The notes: generated by a model from the letters alone, not told the origin. Counted from the first letter of the stretch, positions 15,810 to 23,277 are shown. The stretch is DNA of 30,167 nucleotides from VGBK01 sp964354255 (GCA_964354255.1 CAYGYX010000021.1:1-30167), one strand, 5' to 3'. A program made the numbers and translations.

Positions 15810-17444
15810 CTAGCTCGGCTTGTTGCGCCGCCGCCTGACGGCGGCGGCCACGTGGCCGGGCCGCAGGCGGCGGCCCTGGAAGGAGACCCAACCCTTGATG
15901 GTCTTCAGGCGGCGCAATCGGTGGACCTCGTCCTTGAGCTGGCGGTACATGTGGCGGATCTCGGCGTTCTCCTTAAGCAGGGCGTCGTAGGCCAGGTGGT
16001 TGCGCCTGCGTTCTCGCTCCAAGTGCTGCTTGAGGGCCAGCACCTCGGCGTCGAGGAGGCGTGCCTGCTCCTGCAAGGCCGCCAGGCGGCGGCGCCGCTC
16101 GGTGGAAGTGAGCCAGCCGGGTGCCCGGCGCCCCGGCTCCTTCACCAGGAGGATCCGGCTGCGCCCGGCCGGGCCGGGCGAGACGTCGCCCACGAGCCAG
16201 CCGGCTTCGAGGGCGGCCACCTCGATCTCGTCGAGGTGATGGTGGTGCAGGGGGCCGGCGCGGGCGGAGGTCAGGCTGAGGCGCGGCCAGCGCTTCACCG
16301 GGGGTACGCCGGTCTCGTCCACGACCAGCGCGTCGAGGCCCACCACCGCATCGGTGATACAGGCGTCCCGCAGCCACTCCAGCAGGCCGGGGAGCACCGG
16401 GGCGTCGATGGTCTCGGCTACCCCGGTCAGCAGAGCGTGGGAGTAGCGAGCCGAGGAATCGGCACCGTCCAGCCTTCCGTCTCCATCGGACCAGGCGAAG
16501 TCGATCTCGACCCGATCCACGCCGTGCAGGAGAGGCTCCCGGCGCGCTCCCTCGGGCACGACGTCGAGCACCCGGCTCACGGTGGGCCCGTTCTGGGAGG
16601 CGAACGCCCAGAGGTCGTCGCGTCGCGGGGAGAAGGCCGGGCCGACCACCAGCGGGACGGGTTCCACGGCACATTCCGGGATGGCCGCCAGGGCTTCGGC
16701 GACCTCCCAGGATGGGTGCACGGGGCAGGGCACCTCCTGGCGGGACGCGGCGAGGAGGGCTTCGTAGACGCCGCCCCCCGGCCCCTGCGAACGCTGGTGG
16801 CGGAGGCCGGCGTCGAAGAGGCCCTCGGCCGCCTCCTCGTCCCACTTCAGGCCCATGGCTTCTGCCACTCGGTGCACCCGATCGAGCAAGACCGGGCGGG
16901 GCCCGTCGTAATCCAGGACGGGGAACCCGAGGTGGGCTTGCAGGGCCGCCAGTCGGGCGGTGTGCGCGTCGGCGATGGCCTGGGCCACCCGGGGGCTGAA
17001 CCCGTTGCGCTTCTCGAGCGAGGCGGCGGCGGCCGAGGGGTGTCGCAGGACCCCGATGATGCGCATGGCCGGGATGATCTGCGCCCACGCCGGAAGGAGG
17101 AAGAGCAGGCGGGGATCCTTGACCCCCCAGGGGTGCCCTTGCCGGGCGAGCTCCTCGATGACCTCAGTCAGCGGTCCCAGCGCGACGGTGTTGAGATCGA
17201 GGCGGTGGGGAGGGCAGGTCCAGTCCCGCTCCTGGGCCCGCAGGATGGCCTCGTGTGCCTCGAGCACGTCCACCGACTCGAAGAAACCGCGCGGGTTGTC
17301 GGGCCCGGCGGAGAGCAGGGTTCCCAGGTGGAGCCCGGCCTGCCAGAGGAGGCCCGACACCAGGCTGGTGCCGCAGCGGTGCCCCCCCAGGATCAGGAGC
17401 GGGGCGTCACCCTCGGCCCCGGCTGGGGCAGGCTCGGCGGGCAT
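15810..17444 (-). CDS. Sulfotransferase-family protein with C-terminal coiled coil
   Basis: A 544-residue protein. The N-terminal P-loop-like domain (about 14-230) has LLILGGHRCGTSLVSGLL as the 5'-phosphosulfate loop, then WGVKDPRL and IGVLRHPSAAAASLEKR as the 3'-phosphate region. This is the diverged sulfotransferase type common in surface-glycan loci. The middle (about 255-445) is unassigned. It contains LHHHHLDEIEVAALEAGW, which vaguely recalls the end of class I methyltransferases, but no SAM motif was found. Residues about 445-515 form an Arg/Glu/Leu-rich coiled coil, ending in a very basic tail (RRLRPGHVAAAVRRRR). The frame is open upstream, but ATG 17444 has GGAGG 4 bases before it and marks the first conserved sequence. 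Confidence 0.82.
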   Translation of the reverse strand: MPAEPAPAGAEGDAPLLILGGHRCGTSLVSGLLWQAGLHLGTLLSAGPDNPRGFFESVDVLEAHEAILRAQERDWTCPPHRLDLNTVALGPLTEVIEELARQGHPWGVKDPRLLFLLPAWAQIIPAMRIIGVLRHPSAAAASLEKRNGFSPRVAQAIADAHTARLAALQAHLGFPVLDYDGPRPVLLDRVHRVAEAMGLKWDEEAAEGLFDAGLRHQRSQGPGGGVYEALLAASRQEVPCPVHPSWEVAEALAAIPECAVEPVPLVVGPAFSPRRDDLWAFASQNGPTVSRVLDVVPEGARREPLLHGVDRVEIDFAWSDGDGRLDGADSSARYSHALLTGVAETIDAPVLPGLLEWLRDACITDAVVGLDALVVDETGVPPVKRWPRLSLTSARAGPLHHHHLDEIEVAALEAGWLVGDVSPGPAGRSRILLVKEPGRRAPGWLTSTERRRRLAALQEQARLLDAEVLALKQHLERERRRNHLAYDALLKENAEIRHMYRQLKDEVHRLRRLKTIKGWVSFQGRRLRPGHVAAAVRRRRNKPS

Positions 17445-17448
17445 CGAT

Positions 17449-17453
17449 CCTCC
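17449..17453 (-). promoter_or_regulatory. Shine-Dalgarno fixing the start at 17444
   Basis: GGAGG on the minus strand lies 4 bases before ATG 17444, in the 26-base gap after the preceding gene. It supports the 544-residue product over an upstream extension. Confidence 0.6.
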
Positions 17454-17470
17454 GGTCGGGAAGCTTCGAG

Positions 17471-18250
17471 TCAGGATAGACGGCGGTCGTCGGGTGCCCG
17501 GTCCGCACCTACGGCTGGCTGGGGGAGTGTCGCCGGGTCGGCCTGATGCGATTCGGGGCCAGGGTCCTCGAACGTGTACCCGTAGCGGGTGATGGTGCCC
17601 GCCGCCAGCTGCCCGATCAGATCGCGCAGTTCGTCGTCGTAATAGTCCTGGAAGCGGGAGCGCTGCGAGCGGTTGACGGGCGGGCGCTCGAACAGGTCGA
17701 GGCGGAACCGGTCGGAGAGGGGAACGCCCGCCGCACTGAGGAAGGCGGCAAAGTCGCGGCGCAGGTTCTCGAAGTGGCCCATGGTGACCCTCTCCTCGGC
17801 CAGGCTGGCCCCGAGCTGGCGGCGAAGGTGCATGGTCAGCAGGTCCACCCCGTCCTCGGCGGCCAGGCGCACCTGGGACTGGGGCGCGAAGGTCGAGGCA
17901 CGGGCGGGGTCGTAGAGGCGCCGCATCGTGGTGGCGAAGTCGAGTGTGAAATCGCCGGACAGCTCCACGAACCAGGGGTTGATGACCCGCACCCGGTCTC
18001 GATGCTCGCCGGGGCGCCCGGCGCCGAGGAGGTAGTGGTACCACGAAACGTGCCAGTCCCACGGGTTGCGGACCAGCGCGAAGCGGGGTAGGTCGCCGTA
18101 CTGCTCCGGGATCTCGACGTCGGGCCCGTGCTTGGCGATGGTGGTGGGCACCACCCAATCGGCAGGGAGGTGCCGGTGGCAGATGCGCCGAATGAAGTCC
18201 CCCCCCGTCTTGGGGATGTGCACGAATACGAAGCGGGTGGTGATCAGCAT
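17471..18250 (-). CDS. Sulfotransferase, IPKTGG (Sulfotransfer_2-like) type
   Basis: A 259-residue protein. The N-terminus FVFVHIPKTGGDFIRRI places the 5'-phosphosulfate loop IPKTGG at 12-17, the form typical of carbohydrate (heparan 2-O / chondroitin-like) sulfotransferases. FALVRNPWDWHVSWYHYLL supplies the 3'-phosphate Arg61 and Ser69. The C-terminal part ends with YYDDELRDLIGQLAAGTITRYGY, a tail often seen in this family. ATG 18250 was chosen because conserved sequence begins there and the upstream extension only shadows the preceding gene. No good Shine-Dalgarno was found. It is the second gene of the minus-strand run, 46 bases after the first. Confidence 0.85.
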   Translation of the reverse strand: MLITTRFVFVHIPKTGGDFIRRICHRHLPADWVVPTTIAKHGPDVEIPEQYGDLPRFALVRNPWDWHVSWYHYLLGAGRPGEHRDRVRVINPWFVELSGDFTLDFATTMRRLYDPARASTFAPQSQVRLAAEDGVDLLTMHLRRQLGASLAEERVTMGHFENLRRDFAAFLSAAGVPLSDRFRLDLFERPPVNRSQRSRFQDYYDDELRDLIGQLAAGTITRYGYTFEDPGPESHQADPATLPQPAVGADRAPDDRRLS

Positions 18251-18296
18251 GGGAGCGCCGCCCGCCGGGCCGGTGTGGCCGCCTTGGACATGGCCC

Positions 18297-19166
18297 TCAT
18301 CTGCCCTCGCCGCCCGCCGGGATCGGGTAACCGAGCTCGGTGAGGAAGGCGCCGAGCTGGTGGTGGATGGCGGCGATCTCCCCGGCCTCGAGCTCGGCCT
18401 GCCACCCGCCCACCCGGGCGGTCCGCACGAAGCGGCCGGGGCCCTTGCGCTCGTCGGGGATCCGCTCGTAGTCGTGTCGATCGATCGCCTTGCGCAACGC
18501 GGCCTCATCGCAGGGTAGACCCAGGATGTGGGCGAGGTGATTCATCTCGGCGAAGGGATCGCGGCGCAGGCGCTCGTACCGCATCTCGTAGAGCCGGCCG
18601 GGGGCGAGAGCCTCGATCTGGCGGAGCCCCTCGGCGATCCGCAGGAAGCGCTTGATCGACTGGTTGACGACCTTGGTGCGGTTGAACTCCTCCTGGACCC
18701 GCTCGCTCATCCAGGACCCGGGCTTGCGGGCGTCGATCAGGGAAGCGATGACGTCGCGCGGGTCGCGCAACATGAAGATGAACTTGGCCCGCGGCATGGC
18801 CTTGACGATCAGTGGCGCCACCACCGTGCCGTTGGGCTCCTTGATGGCGAGGCCGGCGAATCCGGCTTCAGGGCCCCCCTGCCTGGCGATCACATCCATG
18901 AAGAACGCGTTGAGCGATGCTCGCCAGTGCTCCTCCTGGGGATGGGACATCCAGAAGGTGGGGTCTTCGAACCGGGCCGGCTCGTTGTCCCTGAGCAGGT
19001 TGGTGAACGCCAGGAACTGCCCCAGGTAGGGCTCGTTCCAGAGCCTCAGGTTGAGGCCGTCGGCGAGCAACTGGCCCAGCCAGGTGGTGCCCGAACGCGG
19101 GTGGCCGAACACCCACACGACGCGCTCCTCGGGGAACCCTCCCGTGGGTGGGGGTGGGAATGGCAC
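18297..19166 (-). CDS. Sulfotransferase (PAPS-dependent)
   Basis: A 289-residue sulfotransferase and first gene of the minus-strand run. The 5'-phosphosulfate loop is FGHPRSGTTWLGQLLA (20-35). The 3'-phosphate site is FIFMLRDPRDVIASL (129-143), with Arg136 and Ser142. The C-terminal part has YERIPDERKGPGRFVRTARV and GGWQAELEAGEIAAIHHQLG, resembling the RKG...GxW segment that contacts the cofactor. The start is GTG 19166, preceded by a TAATCT element about 54 bases upstream. Because this gene opens the run, its promoter probably drives the sulfotransferase and glycosyltransferase genes down to 13682. Confidence 0.9.
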   Translation of the reverse strand: MPFPPPPTGGFPEERVVWVFGHPRSGTTWLGQLLADGLNLRLWNEPYLGQFLAFTNLLRDNEPARFEDPTFWMSHPQEEHWRASLNAFFMDVIARQGGPEAGFAGLAIKEPNGTVVAPLIVKAMPRAKFIFMLRDPRDVIASLIDARKPGSWMSERVQEEFNRTKVVNQSIKRFLRIAEGLRQIEALAPGRLYEMRYERLRRDPFAEMNHLAHILGLPCDEAALRKAIDRHDYERIPDERKGPGRFVRTARVGGWQAELEAGEIAAIHHQLGAFLTELGYPIPAGGEGR

Positions 19167-19220
19167 AGGCGAGCCTTTCGACGGGTCGCGGATGGCGGTG
19201 GTGCTGCGGTGGGGGGTCCG

Positions 19221-19226
19221 AGATTA
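19221..19226 (-). promoter_or_regulatory. Putative -10 element for the sulfation/glycosylation operon
   Basis: TAATCT on the minus strand lies about 54 bases before GTG 19166, in the 160-base divergent gap (19167-19326), the longest intergenic region here. A leader of about 45 bases would follow. No clear -35 and no other structure was seen in the gap. Confidence 0.4.
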
Positions 19227-19313
19227 GCCGGTGAGGGTTTCGGCCCGGCCGGGAAGCCTGCCGCCTGGGGCGGGACCGAAGGCACCCCGGGGCTCCGGCG
19301 CGGGCCTCCCCGC

Positions 19314-19319
19314 TAGCGT
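19314..19319 (+). promoter_or_regulatory. Putative -10 element, leaderless repeat-protein gene
   Basis: TAGCGT lies 7 bases before ATG 19327, with no Shine-Dalgarno. The predicted transcript would start at the A of ATG. Confidence 0.5.
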
Positions 19320-19326
19320 TGCCGGC

Positions 19327-19764
19327 ATGCGTTTGTTCTCCGTCGGCGTGCAGCCGGTAGGGGTGATCGCCATCGGGGCGCTTCCCACCGGGGTGATCGC
19401 CATCGGCCAGGGGGCCACGGGGGTGTTGGCCGTCGGGCAGCTGGCGCGGGGCGTGGTGGCCATCGGCCAGTTGAGCCTGGGGATCTTCTCCCTCGGTCAG
19501 TTGTCGGTGGGTGCCGCCTGGGCCGGCGGGCAGCTGGCGCTGGGCGGGACCTCCGGCTTCGCCCAGGTTCCCATCGGCCTCGTCGGCAACTGGGTCCCGT
19601 GGCGCACCCGGCTGCCGGAGATCCGCGCCCCGGGCAGCATCTGGACGCTCGCGCTGCGGGCGGTGCTGCTGGCCGGGGTGGTGGCGCTGGTGGGCTGGCT
19701 GGCTGTCTGGCCGGTGGTGGACGCCTGTCTGGCGCCCGGGGGCATCTTCTCACCGCTCCCCTGA
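19327..19764 (+). CDS. Glycine-pentapeptide-repeat protein with C-terminal TM helix
   Basis: A 145-residue protein. Residues 12-71 form six tandem decapeptides with Gly at every fifth position (GVIAIGALPT, GVIAIGQGAT, GVLAVGQLAR, GVVAIGQLSL, GIFSLGQLSV, GAAWAGGQLA). The period of five is that of pentapeptide-repeat right-handed beta helices, but the usual A(D/N)LXX pattern is replaced by hydrophobic GVxAI and polar GQLxx halves. A linker (PIGLVGNWVPWRTRLPEIRAPG) leads to one transmembrane helix (about 105-130). Similar Gly-rich hydrophobic repeats occur in bacterial hypothetical proteins; function is not known to me. ATG 19327 is preferred over an upstream in-frame start because of the TAGCGT element 7 bases before it. 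Confidence 0.75.
   Translation: MRLFSVGVQPVGVIAIGALPTGVIAIGQGATGVLAVGQLARGVVAIGQLSLGIFSLGQLSVGAAWAGGQLALGGTSGFAQVPIGLVGNWVPWRTRLPEIRAPGSIWTLALRAVLLAGVVALVGWLAVWPVVDACLAPGGIFSPLP
19360..19539 (+). repeat. Six 30-base coding repeats
   Basis: Six in-frame 30-base units encode the decapeptides. The first two share GGGGTGATCGCCATCGG and later units diverge at third positions, so the array is old rather than newly expanded. Confidence 0.75.
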
Positions 19765-19849
19765 GCGCTGTCACCGTCAGCCGCGAAGGCCGAGCGGGCG
19801 GTCATCGTCCCGGGTTGCCCGTCGGGGTAGGTCGAGGGGGCGCGGCCGG

Positions 19850-19855
19850 TACCCT
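19850..19855 (+). promoter_or_regulatory. Putative -10 element for the MFS gene
   Basis: TACCCT is followed after a short leader by GGGAGG (19873-19878), 7 bases before ATG 19886. This is the leadered version of the layout seen elsewhere in the window. Confidence 0.4.
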
Positions 19856-19885
19856 CCTCGGCGGTGAGGGAAGGGAGGCCGTCGC

Positions 19886-21109
19886 ATGCTGAGGGACTCG
19901 GGTGCGGCGAGGCGGCGGGCGATGACCGCGGTGGTCGCCTTCGGGCTGGTGAGCCTGCTCGGCGACATGGTCTACGAGGGAGCCCGCAGCATCCTGGGCC
20001 CCTACCTGGGGACGCTGGGGGCTTCCGCGGCGATGGTCGGGCTGGTGTCCGGGGTGGGGGAGTTCACCGGCAGCGCGCTGCGGGTGGCGACGGGCTGGCT
20101 GGCCGACCGGACGACGGCGTACTGGGCAATGACCTTCCTGGGGTACGGGCTCACCATCGTCGCCGTGCCGCTCCTCGGGTTGGTGGGGAGGGTCGACCTG
20201 GCCCTGGTGATGGTGATGGCTGAGCGCCTGGGCAAGGCGGTGCGCTCGCCGGCCCGCGATGCTCTCCTCGCCGAAGCTTCCCGCCCCCTGGGCAGGGGAT
20301 GGGGGTTCGGCCTCCACGAGGCGTTGGACCAGGCGGGGGCCGTCCTCGGGCCCCTGCTGGCGGCGGCCGTGCTGGCGGGGCGGGACGGCGATTACCCGAT
20401 GGTCTTCTTCGCGGTGGCGGTGCCGGGGGTGCTTCTTCTCCCCGCCCTCGTGGTGGCGCGGCGGGTCATGGGTCCCGGTCCGTCGCCGGGAGCTTCCTTC
20501 GGCACAGCCGAAGTTGGCGCGGAGGGGCGGGTGCCGCGGCAGGCGCGGAGGTACCTCGCCTTCGTGGCCCTGACGGCGGGGGGCCTGGCTCCCTTTCCGC
20601 TGATCGCTTTTCATGCGGTGAGCAGGCCGGTGCTGGCGGAAGCCCAGGTGCCTCTGCTGTTCGCCGCGGCGATGGCCGTCGACGCGTTGGCCGCCCTCTG
20701 GGCGGGGCGTCGCTACGACCGTCGAGGCCTCGGGGTCCTGGCGGTGTTGCCGCTGTTGTCGGTGACGGCGCTGATGGTGTTCGGCGACGCTGCCGGGTTG
20801 TTGTGGCTCGGAGCGCTGGCTTGGGGCGGAGCCATGGGCATCCAGGAATCGACGCTGCGGGCGGCGGTGGCCGACCTGAGGGGGCAAGGGCCCCCGGCCA
20901 CTGCCTACGGCTTTTTCCACACGGCCTACGGCCTTGCCCTCCTGGCCGGGGGAGCGGTGCTGGGGGCCCTCTACGATTGGTCGATCGCGGCGGTGGCGGG
21001 ACTGGTGGTCGTCGTGCAGATGGCCGCCTGGTTGGTGCTGCGCCCCCTGCTCCCCGGCCACAACGGGCGGCCCACCCTTCCCGGGGGGGCGGTTGGCGGC
21101 CCGTCCTAG
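19886..21109 (+). CDS. Major facilitator superfamily transporter
   Basis: A 407-residue membrane protein with about 12 hydrophobic segments in two halves. The MFS loop 2-3 motif is visible as GWLADRTTAYW (near residue 70). The first helix LVSLLGDMVYEGARSILGPY and the stretch AERLGKAVRSPARDALLAEA are typical of MFS members related to drug or small-molecule exporters. A second-half loop carries AGRRYDRRGLG. The start is ATG 19886 with a well-spaced Shine-Dalgarno. Its TAG at 21107-21109 lies in the palindrome CTAG that also supplies the stop of the opposing gene. Substrate cannot be predicted. Confidence 0.9.
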   Translation: MLRDSGAARRRAMTAVVAFGLVSLLGDMVYEGARSILGPYLGTLGASAAMVGLVSGVGEFTGSALRVATGWLADRTTAYWAMTFLGYGLTIVAVPLLGLVGRVDLALVMVMAERLGKAVRSPARDALLAEASRPLGRGWGFGLHEALDQAGAVLGPLLAAAVLAGRDGDYPMVFFAVAVPGVLLLPALVVARRVMGPGPSPGASFGTAEVGAEGRVPRQARRYLAFVALTAGGLAPFPLIAFHAVSRPVLAEAQVPLLFAAAMAVDALAALWAGRRYDRRGLGVLAVLPLLSVTALMVFGDAAGLLWLGALAWGGAMGIQESTLRAAVADLRGQGPPATAYGFFHTAYGLALLAGGAVLGALYDWSIAAVAGLVVVVQMAAWLVLRPLLPGHNGRPTLPGGAVGGPS

Positions 21110-22299
21110 GGGCTCACGGCCTCCCATACCGTCCCGCCGGGGGTGTCACGGACCTCCACCGAGAGCAGGCTGAGGGCCCGCCGGACGGCATCGGCATCAT
21201 GCCAGCGCCCATCGGCTCTGGCCCGGGCCCGGACCTCCAGCAGAGCCTCCACCGCCCCCGCGCGAGCGGTGTCGTCGAGGCGGAGCCCGGCCATGGCCGT
21301 GGCGAAGCGGGTCACCATGCCCAGCAGAGAGGAGTGAGCGGCGGCGGCCGCCTCCTTGCCCCAGGATTGGTGGGCGTCCTCGAGCGAGAGGATGGCATCG
21401 AGAGCCGCCCCGGCGTCCCCGGTCTCCGTTGCCGCCCGGAAGGCCTCCTCGATGAAGGCCAAGGAGGGCGGAGCGCTGGGGGCGGGGGTGTCTATCGACC
21501 CGCCAGTGACCGACGCGCCGAGGAGGGCGAGGGGGACGGAGTCGCCGGGCGTGAGCACGGTGCTGTCGGTGCCCAGGATCAGGGTGACCGTCCCCTTCCC
21601 GGCCACCGTGAGGCGGCCGCCTGCTCGGTCGAGGAGGCAGGCGGTGTGCTCATCGACGCCGAGGACCGCCACCCCGGCCGGCAGCCGGGAGCGCAGGCCC
21701 TCGAACCGCCGGGCACCCATCCAGCAGCGGCTGGTGTCGTGGGTGCCTCCTTCGGCGTTGTCCCAATGGGGTACCACCACGGCGGAGATGCCCGCCGCAC
21801 CCAGGACGTCGAGTCCGTCGAGCCAATGAGGGTCGGCCCCCACCTTGTAGATCTCGTAGACGGGTAGGGAGAAGCGGCCCAGGGTGATGGAGGCGGCGGA
21901 GGCGATGGTGAGGGCACCGCCGCCGGTGATCTTGCCGGCCAGGAGGGAGGGCACCGGGGTGCGAGCCCAGACCCGCAGGGCGTAGGAGGGGCTGCCCGGG
22001 CCGGAGAAGACGACCTGGGCCCGCCGCAGGGTGTCCAGCGCCCGCTCCCGGGCTGGGGCCGGGGTGCTCGCCGACCGCAGTGAGGCCACCTCGACGTCTG
22101 CCATGGGCAGGCTGGTGTGGAAGTAGTCCAGCGTGCGGGCGGTCAGTTCGTCGGCGTTCTCCTGGAAGCCGTAGGGGGTGTCGAGCACCGCCACCAGCGG
22201 CCGGCCGGGGAAGCGCTCGAATACGGCCCGGTGCACCGGGACCATGGTGGCGGTGATCTCCCCCGAGCCCATGATGGTGAGCAGGCACGGTGCGGCCAT
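21106..22299 (-). CDS. Peptidase-S51-like domain fused to a CysRS-like C-terminal tail
   Basis: A 397-residue cytosolic protein. Residues about 5-265 resemble the class-I-amidotransferase-like fold of peptidase S51 (dipeptidase E, cyanophycinase): TIMGSGE (8-14), AQVVFSGPGSPSYALRVW (about 94-111), a nucleophile-elbow candidate in TIASAASITLG (Ser134), and LGVDEHTACLL (213-223), which resembles the GIDEDTA motif of cyanophycinases. Residues about 278-397 look like the C-terminal helical region of cysteinyl-tRNA synthetase. A helical part (SLAFIEEAFRAATETGDAGA) is followed by EVRARARADGRWHDADAVRR and EVRDTPGGTVWEAV, matching the KDFxxADxIRDxL...xxxLEDTPxGTxW tail. There is no synthetase catalytic domain. 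Both assignments are by eye. ATG 22299 has no Shine-Dalgarno, but TAATCT lies 12 bases upstream. Confidence 0.82.
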   Translation of the reverse strand: MAAPCLLTIMGSGEITATMVPVHRAVFERFPGRPLVAVLDTPYGFQENADELTARTLDYFHTSLPMADVEVASLRSASTPAPARERALDTLRRAQVVFSGPGSPSYALRVWARTPVPSLLAGKITGGGALTIASAASITLGRFSLPVYEIYKVGADPHWLDGLDVLGAAGISAVVVPHWDNAEGGTHDTSRCWMGARRFEGLRSRLPAGVAVLGVDEHTACLLDRAGGRLTVAGKGTVTLILGTDSTVLTPGDSVPLALLGASVTGGSIDTPAPSAPPSLAFIEEAFRAATETGDAGAALDAILSLEDAHQSWGKEAAAAAHSSLLGMVTRFATAMAGLRLDDTARAGAVEALLEVRARARADGRWHDADAVRRALSLLSVEVRDTPGGTVWEAVSP

Positions 22300-22311
22300 A
22301 GCGGTGCCCGC

Positions 22312-22317
22312 AGATTA
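22312..22317 (-). promoter_or_regulatory. Putative -10 element for the S51-like gene
   Basis: TAATCT on the minus strand ends 12 bases before ATG 22299. Transcription would start about 5 bases before the codon. No Shine-Dalgarno was seen. Confidence 0.4.
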
Positions 22318-22356
22318 CGCCGCCGCCGGTGTCGGGCACGCTGGGCGGGTCCGGCG

Positions 22357-22362
22357 TAGCCT
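22357..22362 (+). promoter_or_regulatory. Putative -10 element for the anchored Thr/Ser protein gene
   Basis: TAGCCT is followed by AGGAGA at 22371-22376, 4 bases before GTG 22381. This gives a leader of about 12 bases with a Shine-Dalgarno and supports the GTG start. It shares the 81-base divergent gap with the S51-like gene. Confidence 0.4.
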
Positions 22363-22380
22363 GAGGGGAAAGGAGACGGC

Positions 22381-23229
22381 GTGACCCCGCGTCAGGTGCA
22401 GACCCTCATTGGCTTGGGAGTGCTCATCGCCGTGCTGCTGGTCGTGCTCATCGCCGTCCTGGTCATCGGCGGGGGGGACGAGACGGCGGCACCGACCTCG
22501 CTTCCGACGACCACCTCCACCTCGGAACCCACCTCGACCACCTCGTCCTCGTCCACGACGACGAGCACCAGTTCCACCACGACCTCCTCCACCACTACGA
22601 CCAGTACGACCACCACCAGCACCTCGACGACCACCACCTTGCCGCTCGGAGCCTGCGCCGGCCCCGGTGCGGGACCTCTCCCCGGGGATGCCACCATCGC
22701 GGTGGACGTCATGGGTGAGTTCGACGGAGATGGAGCCGACGATCGTTTCCTGGTCTACAGGGACTCCGAGGGCACCTACTGGGCCCGCATGGAGTTGTCC
22801 TACGGGTACTCGACGGCGGCCCCTGATCCCACGCCGGGGCCCGGGGTGATCAACGCCAAGAGCGTCGACCTGGGTGGTCCCGCCGAGCTGGCGATAGCTG
22901 AGTCGATCGCTTCACCCTCCTCCCGGGTGGCCACTTTCTACGCGCTGTACGGCTGCAGCCTCGATGCCGTCCGGCAGGGCGGCGGCACGCTCGCTCAGTT
23001 CCCGCTGCGAGGATCCGGCATGGAGCTGGCGGGCGTCACCTGCCGGGCTGATGGGATCAATGTGACCAGGGCCGCGAGCACCGACGGCACCGTCTGGGAG
23101 GTGTCCAGCATCGCCTACGACTGGGACCCGGTCATCGGGGAGCTGATCTCGGGCATGGGTGCGGCGGCCATCCTGCACAGCCCGGAGGACGACGCCGTCA
23201 TCATGAGCCAGGCCGACTGGAACTGCTGA
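22381..23229 (+). CDS. Membrane-anchored protein with Thr/Ser-rich stalk, unknown function
   Basis: A 282-residue protein with one N-terminal transmembrane helix (about 9-31: LGVLIAVLLVVLIAVLVIGG), so the rest is probably extracellular. A Thr/Ser stalk of about 55 residues (runs of TTTS, SSTTT) follows, then a globular domain starting at GACAGPGAG. This domain opens with VMGEFDGDGADDRFLVYRDS, an acidic Gly-Asp motif like a single FG-GAP/VCBS Ca-binding repeat. It has four Cys residues, including the C-terminal WNC end, which may form disulfides. The family is not recognised. The start is GTG 22381 with AGGAGA upstream. Confidence 0.75.
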   Translation: MTPRQVQTLIGLGVLIAVLLVVLIAVLVIGGGDETAAPTSLPTTTSTSEPTSTTSSSSTTTSTSSTTTSSTTTTSTTTTSTSTTTTLPLGACAGPGAGPLPGDATIAVDVMGEFDGDGADDRFLVYRDSEGTYWARMELSYGYSTAAPDPTPGPGVINAKSVDLGGPAELAIAESIASPSSRVATFYALYGCSLDAVRQGGGTLAQFPLRGSGMELAGVTCRADGINVTRAASTDGTVWEVSSIAYDWDPVIGELISGMGAAAILHSPEDDAVIMSQADWNC

Positions 23230-23248
23230 GCGCGTCGCCCCGGGCGGC

Positions 23249-23254
23249 TAGGGT
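23249..23254 (+). promoter_or_regulatory. Putative -10 element for the DUF885 gene
   Basis: TAGGGT sits 2 bases before an in-frame GTG at 23257, so a transcript from here would begin after that GTG. This favours GTG 23284. Confidence 0.35.
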
Positions 23255-23272
23255 CGGTGGCGCTCGCGACAC

Positions 23273-23277
23273 GGAGG
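23273..23277 (+). promoter_or_regulatory. Shine-Dalgarno deciding the DUF885 start
   Basis: GGAGG lies 6 bases before GTG 23284. The in-frame GTG at 23257 has none and would place this site inside the gene. Confidence 0.65.

Noticed and set aside
15777..17546. 589-residue plus-strand open frame
   Set aside because: It is antisense to the coiled-coil sulfotransferase gene, has a Gly/Glu/His/Gln-rich shadow composition and no recognisable domain.
17445..18158. N-terminal extension of the 544-residue sulfotransferase
   Set aside because: The extension lies over the preceding sulfotransferase gene in another frame and is Arg/Pro-rich. GGAGG before ATG 17444 marks the true start.
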